From positions 57,771,931 through 57,835,930 of the forward strand of contig CM026404.1 in assembly GCA_014843695.1 (NCBI GenBank): 64,000 bases of DNA. The letters run 5' to 3'. This DNA is from Archivesica marissinica. Taxonomy: Eukaryota; Mollusca; Bivalvia; Venerida; Vesicomyidae. Of the stretch, positions 51,401 to 59,545 are shown one piece after another. The notes beneath the pieces were generated by a model that worked only from the letters and a program-made list of their open reading frames with translations, was not told the DNA's origin and did no database searches. The position numbers were made by a program, and so were the translations under genes. How positions within the stretch are numbered: the stretch's first letter is position 1; each line of letters opens with the position of its first letter.

Positions 51401-54400
51401 ACACATACATGACTGAACCGCACATTAACTGTTGTAGTGTTTACAGTACTTTAAGACATATACTACGTAACGCGCAGAAAAATATTATATGCAAATTTTG
51501 ACGTCTACGCGCATAAATATTGATTAAATTAGTGCAATAATATTATGTGAAGGATTATTTTCTTCACTCATGATAGTAAAATCCATAATTCGTAAATTTG
51601 TAACGAAAAAATAACGCTCAATGCAAAAATGCACAGTTTTTTTATGGTGTCAGTATAGTAACTTCTAAATGACTCCCATGTTTGGCTATATTTTACAACA
51701 AAGACACCAGCCACTTAGTTTACAGACGGATCTGTAGTCCAGTGGTTAATACGCTGGACTGGTAATCCAGAGATCGCAGGTTCGATCCCCCGTCTGACCC
51801 TAATACAATTAACAGTCTTTCAGATGGGACTTTAAACCGAGGTATCGTGTCGGTGCTGTACATCGTGCACCGTCGAAAGAACCAGAGGAGACTCTGGAAT
51901 GGGTCTCTCTCTGTATCATTGCACTATCCTCCAACAATCTAAAATGACTAATCTCTTCAGGGGGCGTCGCTCATATGGGTAACCGGTAGCGACGATAGAT
52001 AAACGTAAAACACACACACTTAGTTTTTACACATTTTTTTATATCTGATTCATACCTAAGGTGGGTGATAAAGGTCTATGATGTCAACAATAACACTCTT
52101 TCTGTGACATAGATACAGGGATTGTGCAAACTAAATACTAAATATTTAGGTTATAATAAATTGTATATAAAATGAAACATTCATATGGCACAGTTCTGTA
52201 GATACTGAAATTTAACATCTTTTATTTGTTAAAATTTTTTTTTTACGTTTATTTTTTGGAGGATAGTGTATGATACAGACAGAGACCCATTCCAGAATCT
52301 CCTCTGGGTCTTTAACGTGCACGGTGTAAAGCACCGAAACGAGACCTCGGTTTAACGTCCCATTTGAAAGACTGTTAATTTTATTAGGGTCAAACAGGGG
52401 ATCGAACCTGCGATCCCTGGATTACCAATCCAGCGTGTTACCACTGGACTACAGATCCGTCTGTAAATTTTACATCGGAATCACCATGACTGAATGAACA
52501 TGATAAGAAAAATGGCGGCTTTATTGTTTTGTGATGTCCAACTATCGATTTAATTCTACTTACTATAAAGTAGCTCAAAATGTTAAGCGGAGCCAATTTG
52601 AAATTGCCAATAACATTTTAATTGAACACCTTGCGTTTGTATGACACCACTTTGACTTTGAACTTCATGATAAATGACGCTCGTTACTTTTTAAACTAAG
52701 ATTTACAATGTCAATAACGATTTCTATCTGTTCCAATATGAACAGTTTAACAGACAGATTAAAGTCTTGACTCTCATAAATTAGTAGAACTATATTGTTG
52801 ACCAAATTTAATTGTAAGAGAAAATTACAATTCCCCTGTATTAATCTATCTCGATATGACTAAATATTAAAGCGATTTAACCCAAACTGCTCCATATGAA
52901 TGTACTACAATCACTGTAAAAACTCCGACAGAATTGAATTGCTGAATTCTTCAACATCCATGTCCAGCTACAGCGGCAATTACGGTGTAAAACGTACTAA
53001 AGGTCACACAATTGACATTATAATATACATATAGAACGCAGTGTTGTGTCGTGATAGCTCGGTGGAAGCGCGTTCGCTTCATGTGCGAAAGGCCCGGAGT
53101 TCGAGCTGTAGTCGTTCTGATTGTGCCCTTAGGCAAGGCATTTAAATTCCACGTTGCCTCGTCTCTCTCCTTCATGGCGATGGATTCCATCAGGAATGAG
53201 GTCTCGAGAGTGATTAATACAAGTTGAAAGAACTTGTTTCAAATAAAATGTGAACTACTTTTTGTTGCGTTTACTTTTCATTTACAACCGAACGCATACC
53301 GCACTTCATTGATAGTAACTGAAGTACAGGTACACGAAACTTGTAATTAAGTGAAATTACAGCTCTTTGGAATATTATAAATATGATTTTTCTGGCTTGT
53401 TTTTATCGTTTTTAGATGACTTTAAATATATAATACATATATATATATATTCAATAACAAATGACCATTCATTCAACACCCTATATCTATGTAATATACA
53501 ACATTACGTGTACACTATGAGTTATGACGTATAATTACACTGATGTAATATACAACACGACGTGTACAGTATGACTGAGGTATGACGCATAGTTACACAT
53601 ATGCAATATACAACACGACGTGCATCATGAGTTGGTCTGAGCTATGTCGCATACTTACATATATGTAATATACAACATGTCGCGTACTGAGCTATGACGT
53701 ATACTTATCACTGATGTAATATACAACACGTCGTGTTACTGTATGACTGAGCTATGACGTATACGTTTCACTGATGTAATATACAACACGTCGTGTACAG
53801 TATGACTGAGCTATGACGTATACATTTCACTGATGTAATATACAACACGTCGTGTACAGTATGACTGAGCTATGACGTATACGTTTCACTGATGTAATAT
53901 ACAACATGTCGTGTACAGTATGTCTGGGCTATGGCGTATACTTTACACTGATGTAATATAGAACATGTCGTGTACAGTATGACTGAGTTATGGCGTATAC
54001 TTTACACTGATGTAATATAGAACATGTCGTGTACAGTATGACTGAGTTATGGCGTATACTTTACACTGATGTAATATACAACATGTCGTGTTACAGTATG
54101 ACTGAGCTATGGCGTATACTTTTCACTGATGTAATATACAACATGTCGCATAAAGTATGACTGAGCTATGGCGTATGCTTTTCACTGATGTAATATACAA
54201 CATGTCGTGTACAGTATGACTGAGCTATGACGCAATACGTTTCACTGATGTAATATACAACATGTCGTGTACAGTATAACCGAGCTATGACGTATGCTTT
54301 TCACGGATGTAATATACAACACGTCGTGTACAGTATAACCAGGCTATGACGTATACATTTCACTGATGTAATATACAACATGTCGTGTACAGTATGACTG

Positions 54401-56784
54401 AGTTATGGCGTATACTTTACACTGATGTAATATACAACACGTCGTGTACAGTATAACCGAGCTATGACGTATATTTTTCACTGATGTAATATACAACACG
54501 TCGTGTACAGCATAACCGAGCTATGACGTATACGTTTCACTGATGTAATATACAACATGTCGTGTACAGTATGACTGAGCTATGCTTTTCACTGATGTAA
54601 TATACAACATGTCGTGTACAGTATGACTGAGCTATGACGTATACGTTTCACTGATGTAATATACAACACGTCGTGTACAGTATGAGTTATGGCATACTGT
54701 TCTGGTTACCTGCTAGTTCGTTCTGAGACATCTCACGCTGTACATCCTGATCAGTCTGCAATTAACAAAACTAATACTTATTTTACTTCTCTGTATTTTA
54801 CAATATAAGTTAGATTGAGCGCGAAACTTGCTTTCAAATCCAGATTGTCAATATAACACATGGGACACACCCATTTATATACACAAACATAGCAACATAG
54901 CAAGAGTGGTAACAAGAGAAGGGAAATAACTAGTATACAATGTAACAGGTTTATCATTAAATAATCAAAATAATATATACACAATATGCAATGCAATAAT
55001 TGATACTAGTATACGAATGTTCATAATTTGTATACACACACATTAATACTAGTATATGAATGTTCATAATTTGTATACACACACATTGATACTAGTATAC
55101 GAATGTTCATAATTTGTATACACACACATTAATACTAGTATATGAATGTTCATAATTTATATATACACAAATAGATACTAGTATACGAATGTTCATAATT
55201 TATATATACACAAATAGATACTAGTATATGAATGTTCATAATTTATATATACACAAATAGATACTAGTATACGAATGTTCATAATTTATATATACACAAA
55301 TAGATACTAGTATACGAATGTTCATAATTTATATATACACACATTGATACTAGTATACGAATGTTCATAATTTATATATACACACATTAATACTAGTATA
55401 CGAATGTTCATAATTTATATATACACAAATAGATACTAGTATACGAATGTTCATAATTTGTATATACACAAATATATACTAGTATACAAATGTTCATAAT
55501 TTGTATATACACAAATAGATACTAGTATAGGAATGTTCATAATTTGTATATACACAAATAGATACTAGTATACGAATGTTCATAATTTATATATACACAA
55601 ATTAGGTTACCGGAAAAGATTAGAATGAAAGACATGTGAATTAGTCTCCCCTGTTTATGTGTGTATATATGTATTGTCTTGAAAATGTAGCAGTAAACAG
55701 ATACATAGATCAAAAACGAATGTGTACGAAACATCAAACAGTAAAGGTATGTGCTGTACGTTTATTTATCGTCGCTACCGGTTGCCCATATGAGCGACGC
55801 CTCCTGGAGTGATTAGTCATTTTAGATTTTTGGAGGATAGTGCAATGATACAGACAGAGACCCATTCCAGAGTCTCCTCTGGTTCTTTACCGTCAGACCT
55901 TAATAAAATTAACAGTCTTTCAGATGAGACGTTAAACCGAGGTCTCATATCGGTGCTGTACACCGTGCATGTAACAGAACCAGATGAGACTCTGGAATGG
56001 GTCTCTGGCTGTATCATTGCACTATCTTCCAAACATCTAAAATGACTAATCTCTTCAGGATGCGTTGCTCATATGGGCAACCGGTAGCGACGATAATTAA
56101 ACGTTTTAAAGAGAGCGTTGAACTATTATGATCATCCTCTCTAGAATAACACAATGCTAGTTAATGCATGTACATTCCTGGTGGTTCGTTATGGAGATGA
56201 TTTCATCATGAAACCGAAACTCGTCCATTATCGCTAGGATACATTCGAGGATGTTTGACAAACTTAACTCCAATCAGCATGCTGAATTTGCATATTTAAT
56301 ATTTAACTCTCTCTCTCTCGCTCTCTCTCCTCTCCCCTCTCTCCCTCTCCCTCCTCTCTCTCACTCTCTCTCTCTCTCTCCTCTCTCTCCTCTCTCTCTC
56401 TATCCTCCCCCCCCCCTCTCTATCTCGCTCTCTCGCTCGCTCGCTCGCTCGCTCGCTCTCTCTCTCTCTCTCTCGTTCTCTCTCTTGTTCATGTTCTATG
56501 TGAGCTGTCATACTTATGAAATAATAAAAATATTTATTAATAAGTAGTTCTTTGCTTTTTATTTTTGGATGGGGCTCGCTTAAATGTTGACAAAACTTGT
56601 ATTGCTTTCAATCCCCTTCTGTCTGTATCTTCATATACTATACTAATTACTATATTATGAAGCTAATGCAATAATGCGTATCAAGATATAGTTTTATAGA
56701 ATATTGTAGTATGTAATGTATATATATTTTATGACATAAATTTGTTATCTATATATTGTTTTTATAATAGTTGACACTTACCAT
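39415..56784 (-). CDS. Calmodulin-like protein gene, six exons, apparently complete (gene-level entry)
   Basis: Small cytosolic Ca2+ sensor of the calmodulin family. Joining 56784-56782, 54755-54710, 44211-44068, 42614-42520, 40883-40736 and 39443-39415 gives 465 nt: 154 codons plus TGA, with every junction GT-AG and in phase. Four EF-hand loops are seen (about residues 26-37, 62-73, 99-110 and 135-146). Each has Asp at loop position 1 and Glu at position 12, so all four should bind Ca2+. The central linker ([18 protein letters not shown]) and the [17 protein letters not shown] segment are calmodulin-like; the N-lobe ([18 protein letters not shown]) is more diverged. Calmodulin is normally 149 codons, so this has a slightly longer N-terminus. 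It is better called calmodulin-like than calmodulin itself. Introns are about 2.0, 10.5, 1.45, 1.6 and 1.3 kb and full of repeats. The family and reading frame are seen directly; expression and the first exon are inferred. Confidence 0.88.
39530..40350. repeat. About 59-bp minisatellite in intron 5
   Basis: About 14 units marked by GACTTGTAATCACTTGGGCC and TCAATGCTCTAGGATATATC. Begins about 90 nt inside the acceptor end of the intron. Confidence 0.93.
40736..40883 (-). CDS. Calmodulin-like gene, exon 5 (EF-hands 3 and 4)
   Basis: 148 nt, acceptor TTTGCAG, donor GTACGA. It encodes [36 protein letters not shown] and GDGQIDYD. Loop 3 is complete and loop 4 lacks only its last residue, Glu, which the next exon supplies. 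The Lys of LGEK is the equivalent of calmodulin Lys115, the trimethylation site (family knowledge). Two decayed copies of its 5' end lie upstream at about 41001-41030 and 41161-41190. Confidence 0.96.
40884..41200. repeat. Tandem copies of the exon-5 3' splice site
   Basis: The true junction (TTTATCAAACACCTGCAAAC, plus strand) recurs at 41011-41030 (TTTATCAAATACCTGCAAAC) and, decayed, at 41175-41194 (TTTATCCAATACATGCGGAC), with the flanking intron segment (CAGATAAAGTCCGATTTATC). The nearer decoy keeps AG and the first codons VFDKDGKG, then hits a stop. The farther one has lost AG. Confidence 0.85.
41738..41805 (-). mobile_element. SINE-C tail fragment
   Basis: ACTTTACAACGATTGCGAAA and AACAACTTATATTAATCACT only; preceded by T-rich and (AT)n sequence. 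Confidence 0.65.
42197..42412 (-). mobile_element. SINE-B, diverged
   Basis: ATGCAAATTTATTTTAGCTC, body with deletions, ends in a scrambled head followed by TA-rich sequence. In intron 4. Confidence 0.7.
42520..42614 (-). CDS. Calmodulin-like gene, exon 4 (EF-hand 2 end and central linker)
   Basis: 95 nt between acceptor TTCCAG and donor GTAAGC. The split codon gives Ala, then [16 protein letters not shown], completing loop 2, and the linker [14 protein letters not shown]. It leaves in phase 0. The exon is too short to stand out as an open frame and was found from splice-site phase. Confidence 0.95.
42713..42912 (+). mobile_element. SINE-F
   Basis: Defines SINE-F: A-box-like TTGGTTAAGGCATCCGCC, B box AAGGTTCGAATCTCG, body TAATGGTTACCGATTGCATA, tail CATAAGTCAGAAATGGCTGG. 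A G run (about 42738-42747) interrupts the head. In intron 3. Confidence 0.7.
42928..43118 (-). mobile_element. SINE-B, internal deletion
   Basis: TTATACAAATTTATTTTAGC to TATCACGACTTCCATA; about 35 bp of the body is missing. In intron 3. Confidence 0.8.
43362..43906. mobile_element. TTAA-flanked MITE-3 with nested SINE-A
   Basis: Termini TTAACCGATTTCATTCTAGA and TCTAGAATGATATGGGTTAA are inverted. Internal GATCAGCCGTCACGGAACG resembles the core of MITE-2. SINE-A at 43574-43847 splits it, with an imperfect duplication of about 21 bp (GATTTGGATCTATTGTTGTT against GATCTGGATCTATGTTGTTT). In intron 3 of the calmodulin-like gene. Confidence 0.7.
43574..43847 (-). mobile_element. SINE-A nested in MITE-3
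   Basis: Near full length; an approximate target duplication of about 21 bp surrounds it (see MITE-3). Confidence 0.82.
44068..44211 (-). CDS. Calmodulin-like gene, exon 3 (EF-hand 1 and start of EF-hand 2)
   Basis: 144 nt, acceptor TTTTACAG, donor GTAATAGG. It encodes [15 protein letters not shown] and continues to MMVEVDLN. Loop 1 ([12 protein letters not shown]) is complete, and loop 2 starts at the final Asp. It enters and leaves in phase 1. Five diverged copies of its acceptor and first codons lie tandemly in the intron just upstream. Confidence 0.95.
44212..44500. repeat. Tandem copies of the exon-3 3' splice site
   Basis: Five extra junctions (decoy exon starts at 44264, 44319, 44376, 44432 and 44485), spacings 53, 55, 57, 56 and 53 nt. 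Each has TTTTACAG and the first codons D-L/I-H-D-A. Intronic filler between them is GCGTTGTATATCGAAGATTT-like. Confidence 0.9.
44700..45505. repeat. Two joined minisatellites in intron 2
   Basis: About 52-bp units (AATGCCTTACTTTAAGCATA) at 44700-44920 merge into about 17 units of 33 bp (CCTAGTTACTTAGTACTAGG, then TAAATCTACAAAA). The 33-bp unit contains a near palindrome. Confidence 0.93.
45664..45840 (+). mobile_element. SINE-B body with a different tRNA-like head
   Basis: Head CGGTGGCTCAGTGGTGAAGT and B box GTGAGTTCGAGCACC differ from normal SINE-B, but TGCTTAGGCAAGACACTTAA and GCGATGGATTGCATCAGGA are SINE-B body. No typical tail. An older or sister family. Confidence 0.65.
45962..46012. 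repeat. Short palindrome shared with the (ACAG)n left flank
   Basis: ATTGGCCCGTCTTAACGAAA to ACTCGGGCCAATTCGTGATA. The same left half occurs at 23995-24045 directly before the (ACAG)n tract. Confidence 0.75.
46185..46645. mobile_element. pogo-like MITE-5 with SINE-C in its right terminus
   Basis: Starts CAGTCTACCGCCGCTATGTC; right terminus is split. SINE-C (46364-46625) is flanked by a perfect 9-bp duplication ATAACGGAT (46355-46363 and 46626-46634), after which the terminus finishes at ATAACGGATGTAGAACTG. Confidence 0.75.
46364..46625 (-). mobile_element. SINE-C, full length, in MITE-5
   Basis: TTTAAACTTTATTTATTTTA to GCTAATCGGACAG; 9-bp target duplication as given under MITE-5. Confidence 0.85.
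46996..47186 (-). mobile_element. SINE-C, diverged, head truncated
   Basis: GTTTAAACGTTATTTATTTT to GCATTGGTGAGAAACG. Confidence 0.78.
47209..47790 (-). mobile_element. SINE-F split by SINE-C
   Basis: Tail and body 47209-47329 (GGGTCAGCCATTATTGACTT to AATCGTTAACCATTATAACC) and head 47709-47790 (CAGTTCGAACCCCTGACGAG to AGGCCGCGGAGACGG), separated by the SINE-C with its tandem 3' half. Confidence 0.72.
47330..47697 (+). mobile_element. SINE-C nested in SINE-F, 3' half tandemly repeated
   Basis: Full SINE-C at 47330-47578 with A box TTAGCGCAGTGG and B box CCGGGTTCGATCC. Then AACTATTATTT and a second copy of the 3' half (about 47590-47697), again followed by AACTATTATTT. The unit is SINE 3' end plus target flank. 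Confidence 0.82.
47805..48040 (-). mobile_element. SINE-D with GTTTGTTTGTT tail
   Basis: TTTGTTTGTTTGTTCGGGTT (alternative tail), GGCTCCAGCGGTTAACCAGT, then head GCGGGGTTCGAACTCGTG, truncated at about 48040. Confidence 0.7.
48369..48645 (+). mobile_element. SINE-A
   Basis: Head (AGTCCAGTGGTAACACGCTG) to tail CGACGATAAAAAAACG, nearly complete. In intron 2 of the calmodulin-like gene, antisense to it. Confidence 0.82.
48780..48988 (+). mobile_element. SINE-A, head lost
   Basis: Body from CAGTCTTTCAGATGGGAC to tail AAATAAACGCAACACACAC. Confidence 0.75.
49095..49189. repeat. 17-bp hairpin with flanking direct repeats
   Basis: GGGGAGATATAGCGCAC (49095-49111) against GTGCGCTATATCTCCCC (49173-49189); TGAATGGTTTGGAAAGATTA repeats on either side of the right arm. 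Confidence 0.8.
49213..49345 (-). mobile_element. SINE-E, tail and body
   Basis: ATGTCAAACCCCTCGCGGGG, AGACATGTTTTCCTGGGCAG, GACCTAAGCGATTAACCAGT. Head lost. Confidence 0.65.
49470..49733. mobile_element. Two SINE-B copies fused as an inverted pair
   Basis: 49470-49596 is the plus-strand body and tail, to CGCAATCGAG. 49597-49733 is a minus-strand body and head starting GGAGAGAGAAGAGGCAAC and ending CACGACTTCCAC. The junction lies within GAGGGAGAGAG. Parallels the SINE-A pair at 55757. Confidence 0.78.
49795..49890. repeat. About 20-bp A-rich tandem repeat
   Basis: AAAAATTGTGGTTTTCA / AAAATGTGGATTTCA units, five copies. Confidence 0.85.
50140..50386. mobile_element. TTAA-flanked MITE-2 (247 bp)
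   Basis: Left TTAACCATTTCAACAACACA, right TTGGTGTTGAATGGGTTAA. About 80% like the 25572 copy by eye along its whole length. Lies in intron 2 of the calmodulin-like gene. Confidence 0.75.
50509..51654. mobile_element. Putative Tc1-like element with decayed interior
   Basis: AAACTGACACCAAAAAGAAA at the left and, inverted, TATGGTGTCAGTATAG at the right, 1146 bp apart. Interior: a SINE-E (50598-50812) and a 91-bp direct repeat (about 51270-51460), no transposase seen. A single similar terminus lies at about 42071 (TACTGACGCCAGAAAGAAAC). Confidence 0.45.
50598..50812 (-). mobile_element. SINE-E, full length
   Basis: Defines SINE-E: tail GTATGTATGTATGTTCC, ATGTCAAACCCCTTGCTGGG, AGCCGACCTAAGGGGTTAAC, head with B box GAGTATCGAACCCGGG and end CCACTGGACCACGGACGCC (Gly-like tRNA head). 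Scraps at 17492-17540 and 18487-18530. Confidence 0.72.
51725..52016 (+). mobile_element. SINE-A, full length
   Basis: CAGACGGATCTGTAGTCCAG to GATAAACGTAAAACACACAC. Confidence 0.82.
52243..52465 (-). mobile_element. SINE-A with internal tail deletion
   Basis: ACGTTTATTTTTTGGAGGAT: the tail joins the body with about 60 bp missing. Head complete. Confidence 0.75.
52470..53046. other. Unrecognised AT-rich intronic DNA
   Basis: Part of the 10.5-kb intron 2; nothing identified. Confidence 0.4.
53047..53250 (+). mobile_element. SINE-B, slightly truncated
   Basis: GTCGTGATAGCTCGGTGGAA to AACTTGTTTCAAATAAAA; B box damaged (GAGTTCGAGCTGTAG). Confidence 0.78.
53480..54690. repeat. About 60-bp minisatellite at the start of intron 2
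   Basis: About 20 units marked by CACTGATGTAATATACAACA and GTCGTGTACAGTATGACTGA. Ends about 20 nt from the exon-2 donor. Confidence 0.95.
54710..54755 (-). CDS. Calmodulin-like gene, exon 2
   Basis: 46 nt bounded by acceptor TTGCAG and donor GTAACC. It encodes [15 protein letters not shown] plus the first base of an Asp codon (phase 1), which exon 3 completes. It is the N-terminal arm before EF-hand 1. It carries an internal ATG at 54731-54729 that could be an alternative start. A 60-bp-unit minisatellite ends about 20 nt inside the following intron. Confidence 0.8.
54990..55612. repeat. About 45-53-bp minisatellite in intron 1
   Basis: Units marked by ATACTAGTATACGAATGTTC and ATAATTTATATATACACAAA. 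Confidence 0.93.
55757..56107. mobile_element. Two SINE-A copies fused as an inverted pair
   Basis: 55757-55886 is a minus-strand tail half; at TTCTTTACCGTCAGACC it switches to a plus-strand copy (55886-56107) that runs to its own tail. Both tails point outward. The arms pair over about 110 bp, so the locus is a large palindrome in intron 1 of the calmodulin-like gene. Confidence 0.8.
56306..56490. repeat. CT-rich (pyrimidine) tract in intron 1
   Basis: Mixed (TC)n, CCCTCTCC and (GCTC)n runs on the plus strand; purine-rich on the gene's sense strand. Confidence 0.9.
56782..56784 (-). CDS. Calmodulin-like gene, start codon at end of exon 1
   Basis: On the minus strand an ATG is followed at once by a perfect donor (ATG|GTAAGTG). 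Exon 2 then opens in phase 0 with codons T-D-Q. Classical metazoan calmodulin genes have an intron directly after ATG and an exon 2 beginning A-D-Q, so this is the expected arrangement. The 5' UTR would lie just above 56784; its limit cannot be seen. The alternative start is the ATG at 54731-54729 inside exon 2, which would give 145 residues and make exon 1 non-coding. Confidence 0.6.
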
Positions 56785-57344
56785 AGTTTGTTTTTATAAA
56801 TCACAGAGGTCTGTCTATATAACACACGAATCCGAACACAAATACACTTCAATATTTATAGATCTGTTATAAATGCAAGAACTGTTACAGTTGCTTTGGA
56901 AATATACAAAAGTACAATACAATACATGTATAGTGTTATACGAACGGGTAGCAACAGTGTTAGGATTGACTTAAGATTAAGTCCACATTGTCAACAGAAT
57001 TGTCAATACCATGCAAAACCTTCAACATCCATTGAGATTGTACTTATATCTGCTAGCATGGACTTTCTATTGATACACCATTGTCCGAGATATAAATGTG
57101 CGAAAGCTGGTTATATCATCACCAATTTATAAATGTATTGTTGAAAGGTGAAACGAACTCTTTTTGCGTAACATTTCCCGTAGCTTAATATTGATGTAGC
57201 AGCCATTTCTGAATATAGACTGAGGACGTTCTAATAACAAACCTCTTCATTTAAATTTATAATGGGTTATTTTATTAAATTCAAATAATATATATAATAA
57301 TATATAAAAAATAAATTTGCATAAAAACAACAATATCACCTACT
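56785..57344. other. Upstream region of the calmodulin-like gene
   Basis: Expected to contain the 5' UTR and promoter. TATATAGAC-like and TTATAAAAAC-like AT-rich strings occur on the minus strand near 56795-56825, but none can be called a promoter. No known repeat between exon 1 and the minisatellite at 57345. Confidence 0.4.
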
Positions 57345-58097
57345 ATAAATAAAAATATATATATAGCAGATGATATTGTTTTTTTATACAAATTTATTTT
57401 ATATATATATAGCAGATGATATCGTTTTTTTATACAAATTTATTTTATATATATAGCAGATGATATCGTGTTTTTATACACATTTATTATATATATATAT
57501 AGCAAATGATATCGTTTTTTTATACAAATTTATTTTATATATATAGCAGATGATATTGTTTTTTTATACAAATTTATTTTATATATATATAGCAGATGAT
57601 GTTTTTTTATACAAATTTATTTTATATATATAGCAGATGATATTGTTTTTTTATACAAATTTATTTTATATATATATAGCAGATGATATCGTTTTTTTAT
57701 ACAAATTTATTTTATATATATAGCAGATGATATTGTTTTTTTATACAAATTTATTTTATATATATAGCAGATGATATTGTTTTTTTATACAAATTTATTT
57801 TATATATATATAGCAGATGATATCGTTTTTTTATACAAATTTATTTTATATATATAGCAGATGATATCGTGTTTTTATACAAATTTATTATATATATATA
57901 TAGCAGATGATATCGTTTTTTTATACAAATTTATTTTATATATATATAGCAGATGATATCGTTTTTTTATACAAATTTATTTTATATATATAGCAGATGA
58001 TATTGTTTTTTTATACAAATTTATTTTATATATATATAGCAGATGATATCGTTTTTTTATACAAATTTATTTTATATATATAGCAGATGATATTGTT
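57345..58097. repeat. About 46-bp minisatellite made of SINE tail plus target site
   Basis: About 16 units of GCAGATGATATYGTTTTTTT and ATACAAATTTATTTTATATA. Runs directly into the SINE-B at 58098. Confidence 0.93.
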
Positions 58098-58331
58098 TTT
58101 TTATGCAAATTTATTTTTGCTCGATTGCGAAACAAGTTCTTACAACTTATATTAATCACTCTTGAGACCTCATTCTTGATGGAATCCATCGCCACGAGGG
58201 AGAGAGAAGAGGCAATGTGGAATTTAAATGCCATGCATAAGGGCACAATCGTAACGGCTCCAGCGGGGCTCGAACTCCGGACGGTTCGCACCTGAAGCGA
58301 TCGCGCAACCACTGCGCTATCACGACTTCCC
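58098..58331 (-). mobile_element. SINE-B with 12-bp target duplication
   Basis: Flanked by perfect GATGATATTGTT at 58086-58097 and 58332-58343. The minisatellite before it (57345-58097) is built of units joining this target site to the SINE tail (TTATACAAATTTATTTTA). Confidence 0.88.
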
Positions 58332-58644
58332 GATGATATTGTTACAATCGCATACAACGTAATCCTGTCGTTACATCAAAGATTTTGTACTTAAAAAGAA
58401 AGATGAAAAACCATTACATGAAATGGAAATGAATAGCTGTAAATATCTCATGAATAAATGGAAATTCGAGTTAAGCAAATGTGTATACTTATATATATAT
58501 CAATGTTATCTGTAGGTTAGAAACCTAGTCATTGATTAGCTATCAATAAATAAGTTTATGCCATGCTTTCTAACATAATGTGGTACGTATTTGTCAAACC
58601 TACTATTATTCGAAATTTATCTTCCTTTCCCATTTGTTGAAATA

Positions 58645-58833
58645 CAGTCTACATCCGTTATGTCTAAATCGGTTATGTCGAATTCTCCGGTTATCTCGAT
58701 GTCGGATTATAGTCCCGTTTCAGACATCATTTTACATATAACTGTTTATATATAATTTCGTTAAGTCAAACTTCGGTTATGTCGAAGTATTTTGTTCGAT
58801 CCGACGGAATTCGACATAACCGATGTAGACCAT
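58645..58833. mobile_element. pogo-like MITE-5 (189 bp)
   Basis: CAGTCTACATCCGTTATGTC against GACATAACCGATGTAGACCA, near-perfect inverted ends. Repeated TTCGGTTATGTCGAA motifs inside. No coding capacity. Confidence 0.75.
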
Positions 58834-59087
58834 ACTTCAATAATATCGTGGTACATAATGTAGTTGTTTATGATGTACAGAACAACGCCATATGCGAACG
58901 GTATATACCTGGCCCCGTGGTTATAAAACATTTCTCAGATCTCAAGCTCAAGCTCAAATGATCTGATTGGTTGATTACTGAGTGTTACTGTCAGCTGAAC
59001 CAATCGGACGCTTGAGACTGAGTTTTGAGATTGGAGAACAGTTTTATAACCTCGAGGCCAGGCTGTATTTTTAAAATGTATTTAAGT

Positions 59088-59316
59088 TTATTTAACGTCG
59101 CCACCGGTTACTCTTTTAAGTGACGGGCAGTTTTGCTAACAACACCTTTACAGCGGTTAACTAGTACTTGGTGCACCAACCTCCGCAAGAAACTGCCAAC
59201 TTTTACATATTAAGAGACACGGTCTGAGCGGGGCTCGAACCCGTGACCATCAGTGATGATAGGTTACAGTGGTATACAAGTTAGCGACCTTAACAACTCG
59301 ACCACGAAGGCGGATC
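59088..59316 (-). mobile_element. SINE-D, complete head
   Basis: TTTATTTAACGTCGCCACCG to GACCACGAAGGCGG; B box AGCGGGGCTCGAACCCG. Confidence 0.75.
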
Positions 59317-59420
59317 AGGCTAATTGTGCCTAATTTATGGACACTTCTAAAACGTGGCTTATCAAACTGATATGGGGATGAGATATAGAAACAATAGTAC
59401 CTTTTTTCATCAGCTTTTCC

Positions 59421-59545
59421 TTAAAGCGACACTACATCGGTGAAAACTCAAATGTCTGCAGAATGTAATTTGCTATTATATGGTATAATTCTTTTCTAAT
59501 TATTTGCCTCAAAAACTGAGTATTTCAACAAATAAACAAATATTA
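59421..59545. mobile_element. MITE-1, truncated
   Basis: Starts TTAAAGCGACACTACATCGG and follows the family for about 125 bp (to CAACAAATAAACAAA), then stops. Confidence 0.7.

Noticed and set aside
54729..54731. Exon-2 ATG as the only start codon
   Set aside because: Kept as an alternative only; the ATG|GT junction at 56784 and the T-D-Q opening of exon 2 fit the calmodulin family better.
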